DNA of 64,000 nt from Rhodanobacter spathiphylli B39 (lineage in GTDB: Bacteria; Pseudomonadota; Gammaproteobacteria; Xanthomonadales; Rhodanobacteraceae). The notes under the pieces are model-generated. The model was not told where the DNA came from and did not search any database. It saw only the letters and a list, made by a program, of their open reading frames with translations. The DNA lies in contig NZ_AJXT01000007.1 of NCBI RefSeq assembly GCF_000264295.1, positions 25,268 through 89,267 of the forward strand. Direction: 5' to 3'. The position numbers were made by a program, and so were the translations under genes. Below, in pieces: positions 57,867 to 64,000 of the stretch. How positions within the stretch are numbered: the first letter of the stretch is position 1; each line of letters starts with the position of its first letter.

Positions 57867-59051
57867 TCAGGCCGCTGCGCTCAGCTGCGCCGCCTCCAGC
57901 GCCTGACCCAGATCGGCCCACAGGTCGTCAACGTGCTCGATGCCCACCGACAGGCGCAGCAGACCCGGCGTGATGCCGTGCTGCGCCTGGGTGGCCGCGT
58001 CGACAACGCGATGGGTCAGTCCGGCCGGGTGCTGGATCAGTGTATCCACCGAACCCAGACTGACCGCCGGCGTGGCCAGCCTCACCGCGGCCATCACCGC
58101 GCTGGCGGCCGCATGACCGCCGTGCATCTCGAACGCCATCAGGCTGCCCGGGCCATGCATCTGCGTGTCGACCAGGTGCGCATTGGCCACCGTGCCGAGG
58201 CCCGGATAGCAGACCTTCGCCACCGCCGGATGCCCCGCCAGCAGCTTCGACAGTTTGCGTGCGTTGTCCTGGGCCTTCAGCACCCGCAGCGACAGGGTCT
58301 GCAGGCCACGATGCAGCAGATAGGCGCCCAGCGGATGCAGCAGGCCACCGGTGGCCGCGCGCACCTGGCGCAGCGCCGCAGCCCACTCCGCATCGCAGGC
58401 GACCACACCGGCGATCACGTCGCCGTGGCCGCCGAGGAACTTGGTCGCGCTGTGCAATACCAGCGTGGCGCCCAGCGCCGCCGGCTGTTGCAGGACCGGC
58501 GTGGCAAACGTGGAATCGACCAGGACCGGCACCGAGCCTGCCGCCTTGACCACGGCGCGAATGTCGATCAGGTCCAGGGTCGGATTGGCCGGCGTCTCGA
58601 TGATCACCAGCGCCGTGTCGGCATTGATCGCGGCGGCCACGCCCTTCGGCTCGACCCAGCGCGTGGTGATGCCGAGCAGGCCCGAATTCAGCAGATGATC
58701 GTTGGTGCCGTAAAGCGGGCGCACTGCCAGCACATGCCGGCCGCGCTGGCCCGCGGCGAGCAGGCAGGCCGACATCGCCGCCATGCCCGAGCCGAAGGCG
58801 ACCGCGTCGGTGGTGCCCTCCAGTTGCGCCAGCGCGTTCTCGAAACGCGCCACGGTGGGGTTGTGCAGGCGCGCGTAGATCGGGTTGGCCGCGGTCGCTG
58901 CGCCGCCCACCAGCGCATCGAAGCTGGTGGTGCCCTCGGCCAGGTCGCGCACCGGATAGGTGGTGGACAGGTCCAGCGGCGGCGCGTGCACGCCCAGCTC
59001 GCCGAAATCCTCGCGACCGGCATGTACACCCAGTGTTTCAAGACGCGGCAT
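57867..59051 (-). CDS. Trans-sulfuration PLP enzyme, probably methionine gamma-lyase or cystathionine gamma-synthase
   Basis: 394 residues. PLP Lys in HSATKFLGGHGD, with YARLHNPT, VAFGSGMAAMSA and VDSTFATP motifs of the Cys/Met-metabolism PLP family. The divergent Lrp/AsnC gene beside it matches the mdeA-mdeR arrangement of methionine gamma-lyase in pseudomonads, which is why that activity is favoured over cystathionine gamma-synthase. The substrate cannot be fixed from the sequence. Confidence 0.8.
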   Translation of the reverse strand: MPRLETLGVHAGREDFGELGVHAPPLDLSTTYPVRDLAEGTTSFDALVGGAATAANPIYARLHNPTVARFENALAQLEGTTDAVAFGSGMAAMSACLLAAGQRGRHVLAVRPLYGTNDHLLNSGLLGITTRWVEPKGVAAAINADTALVIIETPANPTLDLIDIRAVVKAAGSVPVLVDSTFATPVLQQPAALGATLVLHSATKFLGGHGDVIAGVVACDAEWAAALRQVRAATGGLLHPLGAYLLHRGLQTLSLRVLKAQDNARKLSKLLAGHPAVAKVCYPGLGTVANAHLVDTQMHGPGSLMAFEMHGGHAAASAVMAAVRLATPAVSLGSVDTLIQHPAGLTHRVVDAATQAQHGITPGLLRLSVGIEHVDDLWADLGQALEAAQLSAAA

Positions 59052-59104
59052 CAGTCCAGCCCCATTCGATGGAATAGCCTGATACTAGAATCATCCGTTA
59101 TGCT

Positions 59105-59130
59105 GAAATTACGTCACCGAATTTAATTTC
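59105..59130. promoter_or_regulatory. Inverted repeat operator between the PLP enzyme and the Lrp regulator
   Basis: GAAATTA (59105-59111), 12 bp, TAATTTC (59124-59130): a 7-bp AT-rich inverted repeat within the divergent region, overlapping a TTTAAT -10-like string. Suits an Lrp-family site. Confidence 0.5.
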
Positions 59131-59145
59131 GACAAAGCCCGAATC

Positions 59146-59622
59146 ATGCGCCTGGACCGAATCGACTTCGCCATACTGCGCGAGCTGCGGAAGAACGCGC
59201 GGCTGCCCAACAAGACGCTGGCCGAACGCGTGGGCGTGGCGCCCTCGACGGCGCTGGAGCGGGTGCGCCGGCTGCGCGAAAGCGGCGCGATCAGCGGTTA
59301 CCACGCAGAGGTCGCCCCGGCAGCGGTGGGTATCGGCCTGCAGGCGATGATCAGCGTGCGACTGGCGCGTCATTCGCGCGAAGATCTGGACGCCTTCCAC
59401 GCCTACCTGCTGACCCTGCGCGAAGTGCTGGCGTTCTATCACGTGGCCGGCGCCAACGATTACCTGCTGCACGTGGCGGTGGCCGACAGCGACCACCTGC
59501 GCGACTTCGCGCTGGACGCGTTCACCACGCGACCGGAAGTGGCGCACATCGAGACCAGCCTGATCTTCACCTTCCGGCGCAATCCCGACGTGCCCATCTA
59601 CCGCGAGGCGGAAGAAGGCTGA
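59146..59622 (+). CDS. Lrp/AsnC-family transcriptional regulator
   Basis: 158 residues: N-terminal helix-turn-helix (LDRIDFAILRELRKNARLPNKTLAERVGVAPSTALERVRRLRESGAISGYHA) and a C-terminal RAM/AsnC ligand domain (MISVRLARHSREDLDAFHAYLL). It probably regulates the divergent PLP enzyme gene in response to an amino acid. Confidence 0.9.
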   Translation: MRLDRIDFAILRELRKNARLPNKTLAERVGVAPSTALERVRRLRESGAISGYHAEVAPAAVGIGLQAMISVRLARHSREDLDAFHAYLLTLREVLAFYHVAGANDYLLHVAVADSDHLRDFALDAFTTRPEVAHIETSLIFTFRRNPDVPIYREAEEG

Positions 59623-59692
59623 AAGCTTGCGATCATCCCGGGGCACGGGCAGCGGTTCCCCGGCTACGCGGCATTTCCGGAAAAGCCCGCAC

Positions 59693-60343
59693 TCACCCGA
59701 TGCCGTTGGCCAGCTTCAAGGCCAGTGGCGCAGCCGGCGCGACCAGTTGCGCGGTCACATCCGCGTCGGGCATGGCGATGTCCGGAATGTCGGTCAGATC
59801 CTCGGCGCTCCACTCGACCACAGGCAACGCAGCGGGCGGCTGCTCCACCAGGGGCGACTGCTGGCGTGCAGGCAATCGCCCCGCCTGCACCAACTGGCCG
59901 ATGCGCAGATACACCTCGTCGCGACCGAAAGGCTTCTGCATGAAGTCGTCGGCGCCGAAACGCTGCACGTAGAACTGCTCGGTGGCCTGCGGGTTGCCGC
60001 TGATCATCACGATCGGGATGTCCCGCGTCAGCGGGTCGTGGCGCAGCGCGCGCAGCACCGCGAAGCCGTTCATGCCCGGCATCACGATGTCCAGGAAGAT
60101 CAGCGTCGGCTGCTCGCTGCGCGCCAGCTCGATCGCCGCCTTGCCGTCGCCGGCCTTCAACACGGCGTAACCGTCCTGCCGCAGCATCTTGCCCAGCACG
60201 GCGCAGATCGTGGGCGAATCGTCGACCACCAGCATGCGCGCACCCAGCGGCGCCTGTGCTTCAACGCGATGGATGGCCTCGACATGGTTGCCCAGCAGGC
60301 GCTTGAAAAAGCCGATGCCATTCTTCAGTGCGTGTCCGTCCAT
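59693..60343 (-). CDS. Response regulator, PilG/PilH-like single receiver with C-terminal IPDIAMPD tail
   Basis: 216 residues from ATG 60343 (GGAGG at 6 bases). Receiver domain: MLVVDDSPTICAVL, phospho-acceptor Asp85 (FLDIVMPGMNGFA) and KPFGRDEV. It has no output domain; the tail is proline-rich and ends DIPDIAMPDADVTAQLVAPAAP. An N-terminal FFKRLLG is shared with the second regulator at 60969. Probable chemosensory/twitching-type regulator. Confidence 0.8.
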   Translation of the reverse strand: MDGHALKNGIGFFKRLLGNHVEAIHRVEAQAPLGARMLVVDDSPTICAVLGKMLRQDGYAVLKAGDGKAAIELARSEQPTLIFLDIVMPGMNGFAVLRALRHDPLTRDIPIVMISGNPQATEQFYVQRFGADDFMQKPFGRDEVYLRIGQLVQAGRLPARQQSPLVEQPPAALPVVEWSAEDLTDIPDIAMPDADVTAQLVAPAAPLALKLANGIG

Positions 60344-60540
60344 GCAAGCCTCCGCGGCCATGTGGTGGCTGGATGTCGCCAACCCGGTGGATTTGAAGGG
60401 ATATTCCTCCATCCGCGCAGGGCATTCTGCGATGCACTGCTCAGAGCCCACGAAGAAACACCGTTTTCAACGGGCTTTTCCCGCGAATTCGCGGCTATTG
60501 GCGACAGTGCCGCGTCGACTGGCGTGTAATGCGAAGCGCT

Positions 60541-60948
60541 TCAATGCTCATGCTTGAGCCGGCGCAGATCACGCCGCGCCTGTTTGTCCGGTCGCTTCGG
60601 CGGACCGCTGGCACCGGTCAACCGATGCAACTCGCGCGCCGCCTCGCGTGCGATGCGGCTGGGCTCGGTCTCGCGGTACAGAAGTTGCGCGGCACTGGCC
60701 GGCCCCCGGCGATCGGACAATGCCAGCACCTCGACTTCCATCCGTTCGTCGCCGCGACTGATCTTCAGGCGGTCGCCTGCATGAAGCGTCCTTGCCGGTT
60801 TGCAGCCGGCGTCATTGACGTCGATGCGACCGCCGTCGATGGCCTGCTTGGCGAGGCTGCGGGTCTTGAAGAAACGTGCGGCCCACAGCCACACGTCGAC
60901 GCGCGTGGTGGCCGGCGCGGGTATCGGAGACTGGTTCATGGCGCCCAT
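60541..60948 (-). CDS. hslR: Heat-shock protein 15 (S4-domain RNA-binding protein)
   Basis: 135 residues. S4 domain RVDVWLWAARFFKTRSLAKQAIDGGRIDVNDAGCKPARTLHAGDRLKIS and a basic C-terminus (PPKRPDKQARRDLRRLKHEH). Hsp15 binds the free 50S subunit carrying nascent chain in E. coli. ATG 60948 or 60939; no clear ribosome-binding site. It lies between two paralogous response regulator genes. Confidence 0.88.
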   Translation of the reverse strand: MGAMNQSPIPAPATTRVDVWLWAARFFKTRSLAKQAIDGGRIDVNDAGCKPARTLHAGDRLKISRGDERMEVEVLALSDRRGPASAAQLLYRETEPSRIAREAARELHRLTGASGPPKRPDKQARRDLRRLKHEH

Positions 60949-60968
60949 TGTCGCGCCATCGACGTGCT

Positions 60969-61559
60969 TCAGTCGTGCGTGGCGGCCGGGGCGACCATGT
61001 CGTGCGGGTCGGGCATGGCGATATCGGGAATCGCCGCATGCTCGGCTTCGGTGTGCTCGGGCTCGCCGGTGGGCGCCTCCACCTCCGCCCGCTGGCGCAC
61101 GACCAGGCGTCCGCTGCGGGTCAGGTGTTCGATGCGGGCAAACACCTCACCGCGGCCGAACGGCTTCTTCATGAAATCGTCGGCACCGAAACGCTGCACG
61201 TAGAACTGCTCGGTGGCCTGCAGGTTGCCGCTGATCATCACGATCGGGATGTCGCGGGTCAGCGGATCATGGCGCAGCGCGCGCAGCACCGCGAAGCCGC
61301 TCATGCCGGGCATCACGATGTCGAGGAAGATCAGGTCGGGACTTTCCCGCCGCGCCGTCGCCAGTGCCTGCTCGCCGTCGGCCGCCTTCAATACCATGTG
61401 GCCGTTCTGCATCAGCATCTTGCCGATCACCGCGCGGATGGTGGCCGAATCGTCGACGACCAGGATGCAGGCACCCCTGGGTTCACCGGTGCGCGGAACA
61501 GCACGACGTTCGCCATGTTCGCTGCCGAACAACCGCTTGATCAGTTCGAAACCAGCCAT
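60969..61559 (-). CDS. Response regulator, second copy with IPDIAMPD tail
   Basis: 196 residues. Receiver CILVVDDSATIRAVI, Asp80 (FLDIVMPGMSGFA), KPFGRGEV. It is about 70% identical to the 59693 protein across the receiver (RALRHDPLTRDIPIVMISGN, ATEQFYVQRFGADDF). It has the same N-terminal FELIKRLFG and the same C-terminal IPDIAMPD, with different linker sequence. Confidence 0.8.
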   Translation of the reverse strand: MAGFELIKRLFGSEHGERRAVPRTGEPRGACILVVDDSATIRAVIGKMLMQNGHMVLKAADGEQALATARRESPDLIFLDIVMPGMSGFAVLRALRHDPLTRDIPIVMISGNLQATEQFYVQRFGADDFMKKPFGRGEVFARIEHLTRSGRLVVRQRAEVEAPTGEPEHTEAEHAAIPDIAMPDPHDMVAPAATHD

Positions 61560-61625
61560 GCCCCGAGCTCCCCTGCCCCGTTCGGGCTAGTTTCGACGTA
61601 CTCCGCGCCAGACGCAAGAAAAGCA

Positions 61626-62525
61626 TCAGCCAAGCAGCGCGTTGCCCAGCGGAATGGTCAGCAGGGACAGCACGATGCCGGCACCCAGCACGGTATTGGC
61701 CAGGGTCGGTTCCAGCCCGTATTCGTCGGCCAGGATCGTGGCGGACACCATCGGCGCCATCGCCGCCTGCAGCACGCCCACGGTCAGCACCAGTCCGTCG
61801 ACGCCGGCCCCAGCCCCCATGGCCCAGCACAGCGCTGGCGCCAGCAACAGCTTCCAGGCCAGGCCCCAGCTGGCCGCGCCCAGTTGCCGCTGGCCGGGGT
61901 GGAACCTGAACTGCAGGCCGACCGAGAACAGCGCCAGCGGGGTCAGCGTGGCGCCGATCGGTGCGAACACCCCGTCCAGCAGTGGCGGCCAGCCTCCGCA
62001 CAGGCCGGCCACGATGCCGATCAGCAGCGCGATGGTGGGCGGGAAGGTGAAGATTCGCCGGGCCACCAGGCCCAGCTCCGGCTTGCGCCCCGAATACAGC
62101 GAGGCGACCACGATGCCGCCGATCGCCAGCACCGGAAAGCAGCCCAGCTGGTCGGCCACCACGGCCAGCGCCAGCCCCTGCTTGCCGTGCAGTGCCTCCA
62201 TCAGCGGGTAGCCCATGAACGAGGTATTGCCCAGCCCGCACACCAGGATCAGTGCGCCCGTGCGCTGGCGCGACCAGCCCAGCCGCGGCCCGAGCAGGCC
62301 GAACAGCAGCCACGCGCCGCCGAAAGTCAGCCACATCACCGCCACCAGGAACCACAGCCGGGGATCGAAGCTGACCTTCGGGATCAGTTCCAGCACCAGC
62401 GCCGACAGCGCCACGTTCAGCACCCACCAGTTGATGCCCTGCACGATGCCCGCCGGCGGCTTCGCGTAGCGCGCCACCAGGGTGCCGAGAATCAGGCAGA
62501 CGAACAGCAACAACATCGCACTCAT
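61626..62525 (-). CDS. AEC-family (auxin efflux carrier-like) transporter
   Basis: 300 residues and about ten transmembrane segments. GLGNTSFMGYPLMEALHG and APMVSATILADEYGLEPTLANTVLGAGIVLSLLTIPLG are AEC-family strings. The substrate (malate, amino acid or similar) cannot be predicted. ATG 62525 or 62516; no strong ribosome-binding site. Confidence 0.85.
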   Translation of the reverse strand: MSAMLLLFVCLILGTLVARYAKPPAGIVQGINWWVLNVALSALVLELIPKVSFDPRLWFLVAVMWLTFGGAWLLFGLLGPRLGWSRQRTGALILVCGLGNTSFMGYPLMEALHGKQGLALAVVADQLGCFPVLAIGGIVVASLYSGRKPELGLVARRIFTFPPTIALLIGIVAGLCGGWPPLLDGVFAPIGATLTPLALFSVGLQFRFHPGQRQLGAASWGLAWKLLLAPALCWAMGAGAGVDGLVLTVGVLQAAMAPMVSATILADEYGLEPTLANTVLGAGIVLSLLTIPLGNALLG

Positions 62526-62639
62526 CGAACGGGTGCCGCGGGGAAAGTCCGGCAATTAGACGCGAAGCGCGCACGACTGGAAAGCCGCCATCGCGGAACC
62601 ATTGGCGATAATCCGCCGCTTGCGATTGCCCGTGGCACC

Positions 62640-63785
62640 ATGGCCCCGATGAATGACCCCACCCATCTCGCCCACGGACTGGCCGGCGACAACACGCCGC
62701 CGGACTGGCCACCACTGCGCACGGACGAAGTCGAAGCCGTGCTGCGCGACTATCCCGCCATCGGAGATCCGGTCCGCATCGCCTGGCACAGCCCGCGCCC
62801 ACTGTCGGCGGCGTGCCTGGTCGAAAGTCCGCGCGGCACGTGCTTCGTCAAGCGCCATCACCAGCGTGTGCGCGGCGTGGAAACGCTGGGCGAGGAACAC
62901 CGCTTCATCGCGCACCTGCGCGAGCGCGGCGTGCCGATCCCCGAGGTATTGCGCCACGCCGATGGCGGCACGGTCACCGCACGCGGCGAATGGGTCTACG
63001 AAGTGCACCGCCGTGCCGCCGGGATCGACCTGTACCGCGAAGCGATCTCGTGGGAACCGCTGTCCAGCCGCGAGCACGCGCTGGCCGCCGGGCAGATGCT
63101 GGCCAGCCTGCACCAGGCCGCCGCCGACTATCGCGCCGCCCAGCGCAGCACTCACATCCTGGTCGCACGCAGCGAACTGATCTGCGCCGTCGATCCCGTC
63201 GCGACGCTGGCCGCGCAGCTGCCGCAGCGGCCCGCGCTGGCCGCCTATCTGCGCGATCGGCACTGGCAGCACGAGCTGGGCGACCTGCTGGCCCCCTGGC
63301 ACGCCGCCGCCCAGCCACGACTTGCACGGCAGCCGCCGCTGTGGACCCACGGCGACTGGCACGTGTCGAACCTGTACTGGAGTGACGACGGCGTCGGCGC
63401 ACGGATCAGCGACGTGCTCGACTTCGGCCTGTGCGCGCGCAACTTCGCACTGTTCGACCTGGCCACCGCGATCGAGCGCAACGCGATCGCCTGGCTGGAG
63501 CTGGATCGGCGCAGCGACATCGCCCACCCCGACATCGTCCGGGCGCTGATCGATGGCTATCACCGGCAGCGGCCGTTGACCCGCGACGACCGGCAGCTGT
63601 TGGCCAGCCTGCTGCCGCTGGTGCACGTGGATTTCGCGCTGTCCGAAGTCGATTACTTCCAGGGCATCACGCAGTCCCCGGCCAACGCCGACGTGGCCTG
63701 GGACACCTTCCTGCGCGGCCATGCCGCGTGGTTCCACACGCCGCCGGGACAGGCCTTGCTGCGGCTCATCGGCGACCCCGACTGA
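62640..63785 (+). CDS. APH-fold phosphotransferase
   Basis: 381 residues of aminoglycoside-phosphotransferase/choline-kinase fold: catalytic HGDWHVSNLYW (Brenner motif) and the metal-binding ISDVLDFGLC. FVKRHHQRVRGVETLGEEHRFI is the ATP-binding lobe. The substrate is unknown; most chromosomal members act on small metabolites. Its TGA stop lies in a dispersed repeat (CTGAGGAGTTG). Confidence 0.8.
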   Translation: MAPMNDPTHLAHGLAGDNTPPDWPPLRTDEVEAVLRDYPAIGDPVRIAWHSPRPLSAACLVESPRGTCFVKRHHQRVRGVETLGEEHRFIAHLRERGVPIPEVLRHADGGTVTARGEWVYEVHRRAAGIDLYREAISWEPLSSREHALAAGQMLASLHQAAADYRAAQRSTHILVARSELICAVDPVATLAAQLPQRPALAAYLRDRHWQHELGDLLAPWHAAAQPRLARQPPLWTHGDWHVSNLYWSDDGVGARISDVLDFGLCARNFALFDLATAIERNAIAWLELDRRSDIAHPDIVRALIDGYHRQRPLTRDDRQLLASLLPLVHVDFALSEVDYFQGITQSPANADVAWDTFLRGHAAWFHTPPGQALLRLIGDPD

Positions 63786-63945
63786 GGAGTTGTGCGTTTT
63801 CAACCTCTCAGTCCGGCCATGGCGAGGGCATGGATGCCCGAGTTGAGGCAACGCAGGAGCAGTTGCCCGATGGCCGGGCGCGGAGCAGTCACGCAAGTGG
63901 CTGATTCGCGTGAGCGCGTCCGGGCATGTACCAGACACGCGATGG
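63782..63945 (+). repeat. Dispersed 3'-end repeat, copy 2
   Basis: Starts at the phosphotransferase stop (CTGAGGAGTTG, whose hairpin pairs with CAACCTCTCAG) and continues GGCGAGGGCATGGATGCCCGAG, GAGGCAACGCAGGAGC, GTTGCCCGATGGCCGG and GCAGTCACGCAAGTG. The same segments occur in the same order in copy 1 at 25390-25561 (opposite strand). Confidence 0.85.
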
Positions 63946-64000
63946 AAGCTCGAGCAGCTCCGCCCGATCCGTGGTTCAATACGCGTTATTGAAGCGGGGG

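Overview
The window is about 64 kb of GC-rich, densely coded chromosome. Gene content and order (recA-recX-alaS-csrA, rplU-rpmA-obgE, pcnB-folK-panBCD, phoBR-ppk-ppx, a BamC-like lipoprotein after dapA, LpxO/LpxH lipid A genes) point to a Gram-negative gammaproteobacterium. My best guess is Xanthomonadales/Lysobacterales, Rhodanobacteraceae (Rhodanobacter- or Dyella-like). That placement is inference from gene content and codon bias, not from a search.

Layout. 1-5 kb: end of an HscC-type Hsp70 with its J-domain partner, a Fur-boxed iron permease pair, and the rplU-rpmA-obgE operon. 5-20 kb: uvrA with a thioesterase, a serine hydrolase, a DUF4139 protein, an enoyl-CoA isomerase, a sulfurtransferase/NUDIX/DUF1289 cluster, an FKBP, an enoyl-CoA hydratase, a DUF1684 tandem pair and mutL. 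20-32 kb: a 290-bp structured repeat, then amidase amiC, tsaE, nnr, queG, the pcnB-folK-panBCD operon, tRNA-Glu, fdxA, and dapA with the BamC-like gene. 32-41 kb: gcvR, bcp, a PIN-PhoH ATPase, lpxO, an ECF41 sigma factor with its carboxymuconolactone-decarboxylase partner, isocitrate dehydrogenase, an AhpD-like/grx pair and bepA. 41-49 kb: phoB-phoR-ppk1-ppx, a cyclophilin and lpxH, then a 650-bp repeat-filled gap and tRNA-Ser. 49-58 kb: csrA, alaS, recX, recA, pncC/cinA and mutS. 58-64 kb: a trans-sulfuration enzyme divergent from an Lrp regulator, two paralogous response regulators flanking hslR, an AEC transporter and an APH-fold phosphotransferase.

Most genes are housekeeping. I see no phage, transposase, CRISPR array, toxin-antitoxin or secretion locus. 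The unusual material is non-coding: several families of structured repeats. One family abuts the stop codons of two unrelated genes in the same orientation. A 290-bp MITE-like element touches the putative mutL promoter. A palindromic repeat lies in frame inside mutS and recurs after tRNA-Glu. A tandem pair of 190-bp repeats lies beside an inverted copy of the tRNA-Ser 3' end. I also see candidate regulatory sites: a Fur box, an ECF41 autoregulatory promoter, facing leaderless promoters between nnr and queG, and an Lrp operator.
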